NCBI RefSeq assembly: GCF_004000925.1
Contig: NZ_BIME01000005.1
Span: 186,001-250,000, forward strand
Length of the DNA: 64,000 nt
Source of the DNA: Paenibacillus illinoisensis NBRC 15959
GTDB taxonomy: Bacteria; Bacillota; Bacilli; Paenibacillales; Paenibacillaceae
Reading direction: 5' to 3'
The notes under the pieces are model-generated. The model was not told the DNA's origin. It did no database searches and was given only the letters and a program-made list of their open reading frames with translations. Shown here in pieces: positions 26,433-35,086 of this stretch. Within the stretch, counting starts at the first letter, position 1. Each line of letters begins with the position of its first letter. The translations under genes and the position numbers were made by a program.

Positions 26433-26613
26433 GATGATGGATGTGAAACGCGCCAAGGCAATTTACGATTCGAAAGATACCATTGCAGTGACACTTGAGG
26501 GGGATCCGGTCTGGATCGAACATGTGGATGAGGCTAATGGAATGGCAACCGTTCAAGTAGGCAGCAATCCGGGTAATACACAGACGGTTCGTGTGGATCG
26601 CCTAGAAGAGTAG
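26425..26613 (+). CDS. sspH: H-type small acid-soluble spore protein
   Basis: 62 residues (59 if ATG 26434 is used). MDVKRAKAIYDSKDTIAVTL, then GDPVWIEHVDEANGMATVQV and TVRVDRLEE, match the SspH family along its length. H-type SASPs are minor spore-core proteins made in the forespore. The start is unsure: ATG 26425 is three bases and ATG 26434 twelve bases after AAGGAG. It overlaps the end of the acidic protein gene and is followed by a short terminator. Confidence 0.9.
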   Translation: MNKMMDVKRAKAIYDSKDTIAVTLEGDPVWIEHVDEANGMATVQVGSNPGNTQTVRVDRLEE

Positions 26614-26642
26614 AGAATAAGCGCAAGGATGTCCAGGTAAGG

Positions 26643-26669
26643 CCGGTGCCGTCAGGTGCCGGTTTATTT
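26643..26669 (+). terminator. Terminator of sspH
   Basis: CCGGTGCC pairs with GGTGCCGG across a four-base loop (two G-T pairs), then TTTATTT. Confidence 0.7.
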
Positions 26670-26715
26670 GAGTTTGTGAAGGGTAAGTTCCTCTTTTGCC
26701 TCGCAACCCCGATGC

Positions 26716-26744
26716 TTGCGGGGGAAGAAAGGGACCGATATAAT
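26716..26744 (+). promoter_or_regulatory. Promoter of the tsaE operon
   Basis: TTGCGG (26716-26721), 17-base spacer, TATAAT (26739-26744). A GGCGGT/ACCGCC mini-hairpin (26764-26777) lies just before the tsaE ribosome site. Confidence 0.65.
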
Positions 26745-26793
26745 AAGGTTCAAAGTGAACTCAGGCGGTTGACCGCCAAAGGTGGGGCGTATA

Positions 26794-27276
26794 GTGAATA
26801 AGACGCATGAGCAGTGGGTGTATCAATCCCATGGCATTGCAGATACAGAAGCGCTTGCATCCGCACTTGCTGAACAGGCAATTGCCGGAATGGTGATTGC
26901 ACTTGACGGTGATTTGGGCGCGGGCAAAACAGCATTTTCACAAAAGTTTGCCTGGCATCTGGGTATACGTGAAGTGGTGAACAGCCCCACGTTTACGCTG
27001 ATTAAGGAATATGAAGGGCGTCTGCCTTTATATCACATGGATGTGTATCGTATTTCACTGGAAGAAGCGGACGAGCTTGGACTGGACGAATACTTCTATG
27101 GAGCCGGAGTCAGTCTGGTGGAGTGGTCCAGTATCATTCCCGAACTGCTGCCGGAAGACCATTTGCATGTACAGATCGAAACAACCGGTCCGGAGGATCG
27201 CACGATTACGCTGGATGGGTACGGTGAAACTTATGCCGCCATGTGCCGGCAGTTCAGACAGAATGGAGTCAAATGA
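26794..27276 (+). CDS. tsaE: tRNA threonylcarbamoyladenosine biosynthesis ATPase TsaE
   Basis: 160 residues. LDGDLGAGKTAFSQ is the P-loop; VNSPTFTLIKEYEG and LYHMDVYRI are the TsaE switch and Walker B regions, and LVEWSSII ends the core. TsaE works with TsaB and TsaD to transfer threonylcarbamoyl to A37 of ANN-reading tRNAs. GTG 26794 has AAAGGTGG eight bases upstream, better than GTG 26782. Its stop overlaps tsaB (ATGA), starting the tsaE-tsaB-rimI-tsaD operon. Confidence 0.95.
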   Translation: MNKTHEQWVYQSHGIADTEALASALAEQAIAGMVIALDGDLGAGKTAFSQKFAWHLGIREVVNSPTFTLIKEYEGRLPLYHMDVYRISLEEADELGLDEYFYGAGVSLVEWSSIIPELLPEDHLHVQIETTGPEDRTITLDGYGETYAAMCRQFRQNGVK

Positions 27277-28130
27277 TGATGGAAGATTTACAAAAAAAGC
27301 CGCGTCAGCGGTTTTTGGCGTTGGATACGTCCACTGCGGTGATGGCTGCCTCGGTGATGGAAGATCACGCCTTGCTGGAGGAGCGAAATGAACGTGCCGA
27401 ACGGAATCACTCCGTGCACGTCGTGCCTGTAATGGAGCAGCTGCTGGCAGCAAGCGGCACTGCACCTGGTCAGCTGAACGGCATTGCCGTAGGCATCGGC
27501 CCAGGCTCATACACAGGTATCCGCATTGCGGTAACAGCGGCGAAGACACTCGCCTGGGCATGGGACATCCCCGTTGCCGGGGTGTCCAGCCTGCAGGCGA
27601 TGGCCTGGGGCGGCTGGCATCGCGGCCTCGCGGCCAAGGCTGAAGCTGCGGCAGATGAACCTGCCGCAGCAGGGGCTGGCGGAACGCCATCCGTGGACCA
27701 GGGCGGCACAGGTGCCGCCCCAGTCCACTGGATCGTTCCGCTTGTGGATGCGCGGCGCGGTCAGGCTTACACCGCGCTGTTTGCCTCCGCCGGGAGCGAT
27801 GCGCCCCGGCGGCTCGCGCCAGATGCCATCCGCCTGATGGACGGATGGCTGGAAGCCCTCGCCGCCCGCATGGCGGAGGCGGCGCCGGAAGAGCGGCCCG
27901 CAGCCGTCTGGATTGTCGGCGAGACGGGCCCGCATGCGGAAGCAGCGGCTGAGCTCCGCTGCCCTGCAGGTACGGCGCTCCAGCTCGTTCCCTATGAGCT
28001 GGAAGGCCGCTGGATCGGGCGCCTTGGCGCCGAAGCGCTGCTTGCAGGGCAGCGCGATGATGTGCACGCGCTGGTGCCCAACTACACCCAGCTGGCCGAA
28101 GCGGAAGCCAATCTACTGCGCAAAGGCTGA
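27273..28130 (+). CDS. tsaB: tRNA threonylcarbamoyladenosine biosynthesis protein TsaB, with G+C-rich extension
   Basis: 285 residues, longer than the usual 220-240. RFLALDTSTAVMAASVMEDH and IAVGIGPGSYTGIRIAVTAAKTLAW give the ASKHA-fold core. TsaB is the inactive-kinase scaffold for TsaD. From about residue 115 the protein carries an Ala/Gly-rich stretch (AKAEAAADEPAAAGAGG) and from about 27590 to 28120 the DNA is much richer in G+C than its neighbours (43/60 and 47/60 in two hand-counted blocks). The three ATGs from 27273 all follow GGAG; the first overlaps the tsaE stop. The C-terminus PNYTQLAEAEANLL is normal, so the frame is intact. Confidence 0.92.
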   Translation: MMMEDLQKKPRQRFLALDTSTAVMAASVMEDHALLEERNERAERNHSVHVVPVMEQLLAASGTAPGQLNGIAVGIGPGSYTGIRIAVTAAKTLAWAWDIPVAGVSSLQAMAWGGWHRGLAAKAEAAADEPAAAGAGGTPSVDQGGTGAAPVHWIVPLVDARRGQAYTALFASAGSDAPRRLAPDAIRLMDGWLEALAARMAEAAPEERPAAVWIVGETGPHAEAAAELRCPAGTALQLVPYELEGRWIGRLGAEALLAGQRDDVHALVPNYTQLAEAEANLLRKG

Positions 28131-28143
28131 AAGAAGGGTGGCG

Positions 28144-28671
28144 ATGCGGATGGACGGTAAGGAAAGCAGCATACAGGATGCAGCACTTCAGTTCAGACTC
28201 ATGACATTGAATGATATTCCGGATGTCATGGTTATTGAACATGAGGCTTTTACAATGCCCTGGACGGAAGAAGCGTTTCGAAACGAATTAACAAATAATC
28301 ATTTTGCCAAATATATGGTCATGGAACTGGACGGCAGGGCTATTGGATATGCCGGAATGTGGACCATCATGGATGAGGCTCATATTACCAACATTGCGGT
28401 AAGAGAGGCCTACCGGGGGCGCAAGCTTGGCGAGAAGTTGCTGGATGAGCTTATGAGAACAGCAGCATATCTCGGCATGGAGCGAATGACACTGGAAGTC
28501 AGGGTATCGAACCTGGTTGCCCAGCGTTTGTATGAGAAAAAAGGGTTTGAATCGGCAGGTCTTCGCAAAGGCTATTACTCCGACAATCAGGAGGATGCGA
28601 TGATTATGTGGGCGAATTTGCTGCCTGCTGGCCGGAGCGGCGAAGAGGAAGGAAGCGTAACGGATTCATGA
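28144..28671 (+). CDS. rimI: Ribosomal protein S18-alanine N-acetyltransferase RimI
   Basis: 175 residues, a GNAT acetyltransferase. LNDIPDVMVIEHEAFTMPWTEEAF and the acetyl-CoA loop AVREAYRGRKLGEKLLDELM, then LEVRVSNLVAQRLYEKKGF, are the RimI pattern. It acetylates the N-terminus of ribosomal protein S18. ATG 28144 follows AAGG by six bases; ATG 28150 is a close alternative. Position between tsaB and tsaD is the standard Firmicute order. Its stop overlaps the tsaD start. Confidence 0.93.
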   Translation: MRMDGKESSIQDAALQFRLMTLNDIPDVMVIEHEAFTMPWTEEAFRNELTNNHFAKYMVMELDGRAIGYAGMWTIMDEAHITNIAVREAYRGRKLGEKLLDELMRTAAYLGMERMTLEVRVSNLVAQRLYEKKGFESAGLRKGYYSDNQEDAMIMWANLLPAGRSGEEEGSVTDS

Positions 28672-29723
28672 ACGAACTGAGTGATAAGCAACAATCGGGT
28701 CCATCCTATATATTGGCGGTGGAGACCAGCTGTGATGAAACATCGGTTGCTGTGGTCAAGGATGGAAAGGAAGTATTGTCCAACCTGATCTCGAGTCAGA
28801 TTGAGACACATAAGGCGTTTGGCGGAGTGGTGCCTGAGGTCGCTTCACGTAAGCATGTGGAAGTGATTACCTTGATGATGGAACAGGCGATTGAACAATC
28901 CGGTATCCGTCCAAGAGACCTGAGCGCGATTGCAGTGACACAGGGACCCGGACTGGTGGGTGCATTGTTGGTGGGGATCGTTGCAGCCAAAACACTCGCC
29001 ATGGCTTTGGGCAAACCACTGATTGGCACGCATCATATTGCCGGCCATATTTATGCCAACCGGCTTACGCATGAGCTGCAGTACCCTGCAATGGCTCTTG
29101 TTGTGTCTGGCGGACATACGGAGCTTGTGCATATGGAATCCGAAGGCAAGTTCAAACTGATTGGACGTACACGCGATGATGCCGTAGGCGAAGCGTATGA
29201 CAAGGTAGCACGTGCGTTGGGATGCCCATATCCGGGCGGCCCCCACGTGGACCGGATGGCGTCTGAAGCAGAACAGGTTGTGCCGTTACCTCGGGTGTGG
29301 CTGGAAGCGGGTTCTTATGATTTCAGTCTCAGTGGATTGAAATCTGCTGTGCTGAACGCCCTCAATCAGGCCAAAATGCGTGGAGAAACGCTGGAACCGT
29401 CTGCTGTTGCACGTGGGTTCCAGGAAGCTGTAGTGGAAGTATTGGTAGAGAAAGCGGTGCGAGCCGTTCGTGAATACGGATCACGCCAGCTGCTGCTGTG
29501 CGGAGGTGTCGCGGCTAACCGCGGTTTACGCTCGGCTCTGCAGGAGCGATGTGCCAAGGAAGGGCTCGAATTGCTGATTCCACCGATGGAGTACTGTACG
29601 GATAATGCAGCGATGATCGGAGCGGCCGCTTATTTGAAATGGCAGCGGGGTGAAATCTCGGAATTCGATGCCAAGGCAGATCCGGGATTATCCTTGGAGG
29701 CATGGTCTGTTCAGACTGAGTAG
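28668..29723 (+). CDS. tsaD: tRNA N6-adenosine threonylcarbamoyltransferase TsaD
   Basis: 351 residues. ILAVETSCDETSVAVVKDG starts the ASKHA fold; HHIAGHIYAN supplies the iron-binding histidines; VSGGHTEL, GEAYDKVARALG and LCGGVAANRGLR complete the family set. It transfers the threonylcarbamoyl group to tRNA A37. ATG 28668 overlaps the rimI stop by four bases. It ends the operon; a strong promoter for the leuA leader starts 21 bases later. Confidence 0.96.
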   Translation: MNELSDKQQSGPSYILAVETSCDETSVAVVKDGKEVLSNLISSQIETHKAFGGVVPEVASRKHVEVITLMMEQAIEQSGIRPRDLSAIAVTQGPGLVGALLVGIVAAKTLAMALGKPLIGTHHIAGHIYANRLTHELQYPAMALVVSGGHTELVHMESEGKFKLIGRTRDDAVGEAYDKVARALGCPYPGGPHVDRMASEAEQVVPLPRVWLEAGSYDFSLSGLKSAVLNALNQAKMRGETLEPSAVARGFQEAVVEVLVEKAVRAVREYGSRQLLLCGGVAANRGLRSALQERCAKEGLELLIPPMEYCTDNAAMIGAAAYLKWQRGEISEFDAKADPGLSLEAWSVQTE

Positions 29724-29744
29724 CCGGACATTTGAATTATAGAG

Positions 29745-29773
29745 TTGACAGCAGCATGTGAAGAATGTATATT
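29745..29773 (+). promoter_or_regulatory. Sigma-A promoter of the leuA T-box leader
   Basis: TTGACA (29745-29750), 17-base spacer, TATATT (29768-29773). Confidence 0.85.
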
Positions 29774-29779
29774 AGTTAC

Positions 29780-30200
29780 AAATTTAAACAGGATATTGAA
29801 GTCCTGAACCGAAAACGCAATGAACAGGAATATTAAGGTTAATCCGGGTCTTAGAGAGCTGCGGGGTGGTGCAACGCAGTCGAAGGAAACCTGAAACTCG
29901 CCTGGAAGCGGAACGATGGAACACGGAAACTCCCCAGGAGGATCCGAAGGCCGAACAGGTCATGAGAAAGTACATCGTTACGGATTGCCTCCGTGATAGG
30001 GCCGTTGCCGTGCAGATGACCTGAATGTCAGGTAAGAACTCGGCAATAACAAGGGGATTTTTCATCCTTGAGGAAATAGATCCGTATGGACGCATACGGT
30101 AGCTGCCTTGGGAGCATGGAAAGTCAACAAGAGTGGTACCGCGATGGTTACAGCCTGTCGTCTCTTGCATTATTGCGAGAGATGGCAGGCTTTTTTGATT
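29780..30200 (+). promoter_or_regulatory. T-box riboswitch 1, leucine specifier
   Basis: The stem I distal part AGAGAGCTGCGGGGTGG starts at 29853. The specifier loop reads GAAA-CTC-GCCTGG with CTC (Leu) at 29897-29899. The T-box sequence AAGAGTGGTACCGCG is at 30130-30144, and a terminator stem (30154-30170 with 30175-30191) plus TTTTTT follows. Uncharged tRNA-Leu would favour the antiterminator and read-through to the second T-box. Confidence 0.93.
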
Positions 30201-30204
30201 GAAC

Positions 30205-30552
30205 AAAAGGGTTACTACATACGATAAATGTAATGAACGGGAGCAGTAAAACGATGAAGCGCTCAGAGAGCTGCGGGGTGGTGCGACGCAGTGGCTGGAA
30301 TCGTTTGAATCTCGCCCGGGAACGGAGCTGTGGAAACAGGAAGTCCTGTGTACACAGCAACGGCTGACCACCGTTATAAGGTGTTTCTCCAGATTGATCC
30401 ATCAAGCAGCGCTATGGACAGCGCAGTGATGGTGAGCCTGGAGACGACGAGGTGGATGATGTCTGGCGCAAGCCGGAATCGTCAAGCAAGAGTGGTACCG
30501 CGGAGGGGATATAACCCGCCGTCTCTTAGATGAGATGGCGGGTTATTTGTTT
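30205..30552 (+). promoter_or_regulatory. T-box riboswitch 2, leucine specifier
   Basis: A second complete T-box directly after the first: AGAGAGCTGCGGGGTGG from 30265, specifier CTC at 30311-30313 in GAAT-CTC-GCCCGG, T-box AAGAGTGGTACCGCG at 30488-30502, terminator ATAACCCGCC (30511-30520) with GGCGGGTTAT (30537-30546) and a T-rich tail. The near-identical distal stem suggests it arose by duplication. Confidence 0.9.
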
Positions 30553-30718
30553 TGCTGCCGGCAGCAAATGGGTGGGTGTGGAAGAGCATCGTTTTGAATG
30601 TTGAATAGGTATTGAATTCAGGAGTGCAAGTCGACGTGCGCTCAGGAGAGAAAAAACCAGCATAGATAATGTTTATCATGGAATACACATACATTGAAAT
30701 TAATGGAGGCGGAGTATA

Positions 30719-32275
30719 ATGACAACGGAAATGAACAAGCGGAAAATTGAGATTTTTGATACCACACTGCGTGATGGAGAACAGGCACCTGGAGCCAGTC
30801 TGCAGCCTGAACAAAAAATTGAGCTGGCTCACCAGCTGGCTGCGCTTGGGATTGACGTCATTGAGCCTGGATTCCCGATCTCCAGCCCAGGTGAGTTCGC
30901 GGCGGTTCAGGCGATATCCAGACAACTGCAAAATGTGGAAATTTGCGGATTTGCCCGTGCGGTCAAAGGAGACATAGACGCTGCAGTGAAAGCAACAGCT
31001 GATGCTGCACGACGCCGGATTCACCTGTTCATCTCTTCGTCAGATATCCATATTGAGCACCAATTGCGTCGTCCGCGCAGTGAGGTTGTTGCTACTGCAC
31101 GGGAGATGGTGTCCTACGCACGCCAGTTTACCGACATTGTAGAATTCACGGCGATGGATGCAGCCCGGACCAAGATGGATGACCTGATCGAGATGATTGA
31201 GGTAGCTATTGAAGCTGGGGCCAGCATCATCAATCTGCCGGATACCGTCGGTTACGCGCTGCCGCATGAATACGGAGAGATGTTCCGCCGTGTCCGCGAG
31301 GGGGCCAGAGGTGGCGATCAAGTACGGTATAGCGCCCACTGTCATAATGATCTGGGACTTGCAGTGGCTAACAGTTTGGCTGCGATCGCGAACGGGGCTT
31401 CCCAGATCGAAGTAACGATCAACGGAATTGGTGAGCGTACAGGTAACTGTGCATTGGAGGAGCTGATCATGGCACTGGAGACACGAGGAGATGCCATTGG
31501 TGCCACAACGAATATCCAATTGAATCAGCTATACGAGACGTCCCGCCAGATCAGCCGGGCCATGCACTTCCCGATTGCTTATAACAAGCCGGTGGTCGGA
31601 CGCAATGCGTTCCAGCATGAATCGGGAATTCACCAGGATGGACTGCTGAAGAATCGGAACACCTATGAAATCATGGATCCTGAAGCATTGGGTATTCCGC
31701 GCAGCATGATCATTCTGGGGAAACATTCGGGTCGTCACGCTCTGAAAGACCGTGTTCGCAAATACGGTTTCGAACCGGATGAACAACAAATGGAACAGCT
31801 GTACGAAGTATTCAAGGAAACGGCTGACAAGCAAAAAGTGGTCAGTGACGATCAGCTGCTGCAAATGGTCAGCCAAACGATGAACATTCCTGCGCAGGAT
31901 TATGAGCTGGTTGAACTGCAGGTAACGGCAGGCAGCATGACAGACCGGATGGCAGCCGTTCGGATCCGGACAGGTGCGGGCGAACAGACGTATTCTGCCG
32001 TTGGCAGCGGACCGGTAGAAGCAGCCATTCGTGCGATCGGTCAGAGCATTTCCGATGATATCAGCTTCGTGGATATGGAAATCCATGCGCTGAGCGGAGG
32101 AGAAGAGGCGACAGCAGAGGCGGCTGTTGCCGTGGAGCGAGCAGGACGGGAATTCAGAGGAACGGCTACGCACAATGATATTGTTATGGCAGCAGGTCTT
32201 GCCTATGTGGCAGCATGTAACGCTGCGGGACTCAAGGCAGAGTCAACGGAAAGCGACAAGTCTGTACACGTATAG
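30719..32275 (+). CDS. leuA: 2-isopropylmalate synthase
   Basis: 518 residues. IEIFDTTLRDGEQAPGASL is the catalytic start of the HMGL-like TIM barrel; HCHNDLGLAVANSLAAIANGA holds the metal-binding histidines and GIGERTGNCALEELIMAL follows. The C-terminal third (from about 390) is the LeuA dimer domain that senses leucine. It condenses acetyl-CoA with 2-oxoisovalerate, the first step to leucine. GGAGGCGGAG precedes the ATG. The tandem leucine T-boxes support leucine rather than citramalate synthesis. No other leucine gene is adjacent. Confidence 0.95.
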   Translation: MTTEMNKRKIEIFDTTLRDGEQAPGASLQPEQKIELAHQLAALGIDVIEPGFPISSPGEFAAVQAISRQLQNVEICGFARAVKGDIDAAVKATADAARRRIHLFISSSDIHIEHQLRRPRSEVVATAREMVSYARQFTDIVEFTAMDAARTKMDDLIEMIEVAIEAGASIINLPDTVGYALPHEYGEMFRRVREGARGGDQVRYSAHCHNDLGLAVANSLAAIANGASQIEVTINGIGERTGNCALEELIMALETRGDAIGATTNIQLNQLYETSRQISRAMHFPIAYNKPVVGRNAFQHESGIHQDGLLKNRNTYEIMDPEALGIPRSMIILGKHSGRHALKDRVRKYGFEPDEQQMEQLYEVFKETADKQKVVSDDQLLQMVSQTMNIPAQDYELVELQVTAGSMTDRMAAVRIRTGAGEQTYSAVGSGPVEAAIRAIGQSISDDISFVDMEIHALSGGEEATAEAAVAVERAGREFRGTATHNDIVMAAGLAYVAACNAAGLKAESTESDKSVHV

Positions 32276-32325
32276 AAAAGGTTGATTAAGCAAGGAAAAA
32301 GAGTAAAGTGACTTATCAGAAATCG

Positions 32326-32360
32326 AAAAGCAGACCTTAGATTGGAAGGTCTGCTTTTGT
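32326..32360 (+). terminator. Terminator of leuA
   Basis: AAAAGCAGACCTT pairs with AAGGTCTGCTTTT around a seven-base loop, with a short T run. Confidence 0.88.
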
Positions 32361-32418
32361 CTGATTATGCGAGATAATCTATATAAGTAAAAAGCGATCT
32401 GTCAAGGTGTGATTATAG

Positions 32419-32645
32419 TTATCCACATATTCAGGATAATTTGTGGGTAACTGAACCAAAGTCAATCCAGCAATGTTTTCGAAACTAAAAGGGTTTAGGG
32501 GATAGTATACACCCATTGTATCCACAAACTTGTGGATAACGTGGATAACTTGGTGGATAAATATGGTTTTTGTTCAAAAATGCGATTCTACCGCTGTATA
32601 ATTAACTTCATTAAACTGCTTGCTATCTTGCTTTTCTGTGGATAA
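32419..32645. other. Cluster of DnaA-box-like sites in the leuA-abcF intergenic region
   Basis: Seven nine-base sites within 227 bases. Perfect TTATCCACA: 32419-32427 (+), 32531-32539 (-), 32637-32645 (-). One mismatch: 32442-32450 (-), 32518-32526 (+), 32540-32548 (-), 32552-32560 (-). The four sites from 32518 to 32560 are nearly end to end. The whole 490-base gap to abcF is AT-rich with no gene. B. subtilis has intergenic DnaA-box clusters outside oriC that titrate DnaA; the same role is inferred here. Confidence 0.75.
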
Positions 32646-32852
32646 ACATGAAATGGAGTAAAGTAAAAATATTTTTCACCATTCGAGTAAATTTGACAAA
32701 TGAAAAATCTCTAAATTAATTTCTGAAGTGATTCATATTAAAGCAAAAACAACAAAAAAGCCGATCCGGTGAAGGAGTCGGCTTTTACTATTTCTGTTTT
32801 TACTAACTTAACTTGCACATGAGCCCAATACGGATGCAGACGAGGTGTGAAA

Positions 32853-34808
32853 TCAAGACTCAAGCGCGAGGATTTCCCAATCTTCATACGCTTTGGCCAG
32901 CTGGTGCTTCCGTGCTTCCGCGTCTCCCTGAAGTTCCTGCAGCTTCATGTAATCCTGATATACCTCTGGAAGGGCCATCTGGGATTCAAGCTCCGTAATT
33001 TCCGTTTCCAGTTGGGCAATCTGCTGTTCGATTGCTTCCTGTTTCCGCTGCCGGTTACGCTCCTCACGCTTGGCCTGCTTGTCAGCTTCGAATGAAGCGG
33101 CTCCAGATTTCTCAGTTGGTTCCTGATCTGGTTTCACAGACCGCTTAGAGGAAGAGAGAGCTGCTTCTTCAGCTTCGCGTGCGATGTCCTCAAGCTCCTG
33201 CTTCTTCTCAATATAGTCATCATAGTTTCCGAGGTAATGCTCGGTTCCTCCAGGATGCAGCTCCACGATACGTTCAGCCATTTTGTTGAGGAAATATCGG
33301 TCATGAGAGATGAACAGCAGTGTGCCCTCATAATCCATGAGCGCTGCTTCCAGCACTTCTTTGGCGAAAAGGTCGAGATGGTTGGTAGGCTCATCGAGAA
33401 TCAGCATGTTGGCTTCCTTGAGCATGAGCTTGGAGAGGGAGACACGAGCCTTCTCACCGCCACTCAGCGAGGAGATCTTTTTGAGTACATCATCTCCGCT
33501 GAACAAGAAGTTGCCAAGCACGGTGCGAATTCGTGCTTCCTCCATGCCGGGATATGCGCTCCACAGTTCCTCCAGAACCGTATTGTTGGGGTTTAGCCCC
33601 GTTTGCTCCTGATCATAATAGCCGATCTGCACCTTGGTTCCCCACTGGATCTGGCCGCTTACCGGGCGCAGACTTCCGGTGAGGCATTTCAGCATCGTGG
33701 ATTTCCCGATCCCGTTCGGTCCGATCAGCGCTACCGTTTCCCCGCGTCTAAGATCGAATGAGACATTGCGAAATAATGGCGAAGCTTCATCGTAAGCGAC
33801 GGAAAGATCGTCCACACGAAGCACTTCCTTACCTGACATGACGGCTGTCTCAAAAGAAAAATGAGCTTTCTTCAAGTCACCCATCGGCTTGTCCAATCGT
33901 TCCATCTTGTCCAGCGCTTTACGGCGGCTCTGAGCACGCTTTGTCGTGGATGCACGTACAATATTTTTCTGTACAAAGTCCTCCATCTTGGCGATCTCAT
34001 CCTGCTGTTTCTCGTACTGTTTCATCTGACTCTCATACTCGGCTGCCTTAAGCTCCATATAACGGCTGTAATTCCCTGTGTACTTTTTGGAGCGGTGCCG
34101 TTCGATCTCCACAATGGTGGTCACCAGCCGATCAAGGAAATACCGGTCATGGGATACAACGAGCAGTGCCCCTGAATAACCTCTTAGATAATCTTCCAGC
34201 CACGTCAGGGTCGGAATGTCCAGATAGTTGGTAGGCTCGTCCAGCATGAGCAGGTCGGGTGCCTGAAGCAGGATGCGGGCAAGTGCAAGACGTGTCTTTT
34301 GTCCGCCGCTTAGGGTAGCAATCGGAGTATCTGGTGAAAACTCGCCAAAGCCCATTCCGTGCAGGACGCTGCGAATGCGCGTTTCCATCGCATAACCGCC
34401 GTGATCCTTGAACCAGTCCGAACGCTGGGCGTAGCGTTCAAGCAGGTCCGCATACTTTTTCTCGTCCTCCATCTGGGCCGGATCGGCGATATCCTGTTCC
34501 ATCTTCCGCAGTTCAGCCTCAGCCTGGGTCAGGTGAGAGAAGACATGCATCATCTCCTCCCAGATGGAGCGGTCGGATTGCAGACCACTGTTCTGGGCGA
34601 GATAACCCAGGGTTGTCTCTTTGGATTTGAAAATCTGTCCGCCATCATAGGACATTTCGCCCGCAATGATTTTGAGCAGGGTGGATTTCCCCGCACCGTT
34701 CACGCCCACGAGTCCGATGCGTTCACGTTCTAATATTTGTAAGTTCACGCCGTCCAGAATCGGATCGACACCATAACGTTTAATAATTCCGGATACTTGC
34801 AGCAGCAT
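32853..34808 (-). CDS. ABC-F family ATPase (YdiF type)
   Basis: 651 residues, two ABC domains on one chain and no membrane segment. GVNGAGKSTLLKIIAGE and LSGGQKTRLALARILLQAPDLLMLDEPTNYLD mark the first, GPNGIGKSTMLKCLTG and LSGGEKARVSLSKLMLKEANMLILDEPTNHLD the second. The linker between them is charged (P-site tRNA interaction motif), and a coiled-coil tail of about 80 residues ends the protein. ABC-F proteins act on ribosomes as translation factors or drug-protection factors. The start at 34808 has GGAGGAA upstream; the ATG six codons earlier contains that site. Confidence 0.93.
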   Translation of the reverse strand: MLLQVSGIIKRYGVDPILDGVNLQILERERIGLVGVNGAGKSTLLKIIAGEMSYDGGQIFKSKETTLGYLAQNSGLQSDRSIWEEMMHVFSHLTQAEAELRKMEQDIADPAQMEDEKKYADLLERYAQRSDWFKDHGGYAMETRIRSVLHGMGFGEFSPDTPIATLSGGQKTRLALARILLQAPDLLMLDEPTNYLDIPTLTWLEDYLRGYSGALLVVSHDRYFLDRLVTTIVEIERHRSKKYTGNYSRYMELKAAEYESQMKQYEKQQDEIAKMEDFVQKNIVRASTTKRAQSRRKALDKMERLDKPMGDLKKAHFSFETAVMSGKEVLRVDDLSVAYDEASPLFRNVSFDLRRGETVALIGPNGIGKSTMLKCLTGSLRPVSGQIQWGTKVQIGYYDQEQTGLNPNNTVLEELWSAYPGMEEARIRTVLGNFLFSGDDVLKKISSLSGGEKARVSLSKLMLKEANMLILDEPTNHLDLFAKEVLEAALMDYEGTLLFISHDRYFLNKMAERIVELHPGGTEHYLGNYDDYIEKKQELEDIAREAEEAALSSSKRSVKPDQEPTEKSGAASFEADKQAKREERNRQRKQEAIEQQIAQLETEITELESQMALPEVYQDYMKLQELQGDAEARKHQLAKAYEDWEILALES

Positions 34809-35086
34809 ATAATTAAGTTCCTCCATAGGTCCAGTTCTTGATTACTCAACTACATTCCAGTTTACATGAAATACAGATCAAATGCACCGATAACGAGCGC
34901 CCCGGCGTGTAGTCTTTTTGCTCAACTAATGATAAACTGAAAGAAGACATGTGAATATATGAGGATTTTGCAGAAAATCACTCATTTTAATTTTTTCAAC
35001 GAGACGACAACTGGTCTTAACATATAATTGTTTTGAATTGACGCTTTTTTACTACCTTCCACATCAACAGGAGGTTATTCAGGAAC

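Noticed and set aside
27055-28242. A 395-codon minus-strand frame opposite tsaB and rimI
   Set aside because: It arises from the G+C-rich block in tsaB; composition is Arg/Pro/Ala-rich and the plus-strand genes are certain.
30305-30313. Isoleucine (ATC) specifier in T-box 2
   Set aside because: ATC overlaps the specifier region one base off, but alignment with T-box 1 places CTC directly before the GCCYGG block, and the downstream gene is leuA.
32419-32645. Chromosomal replication origin
   Set aside because: DnaA boxes are present but dnaA, dnaN, rpmH or gyrase genes are not, and leuA and abcF flank the site; a titration or regulatory cluster fits better.
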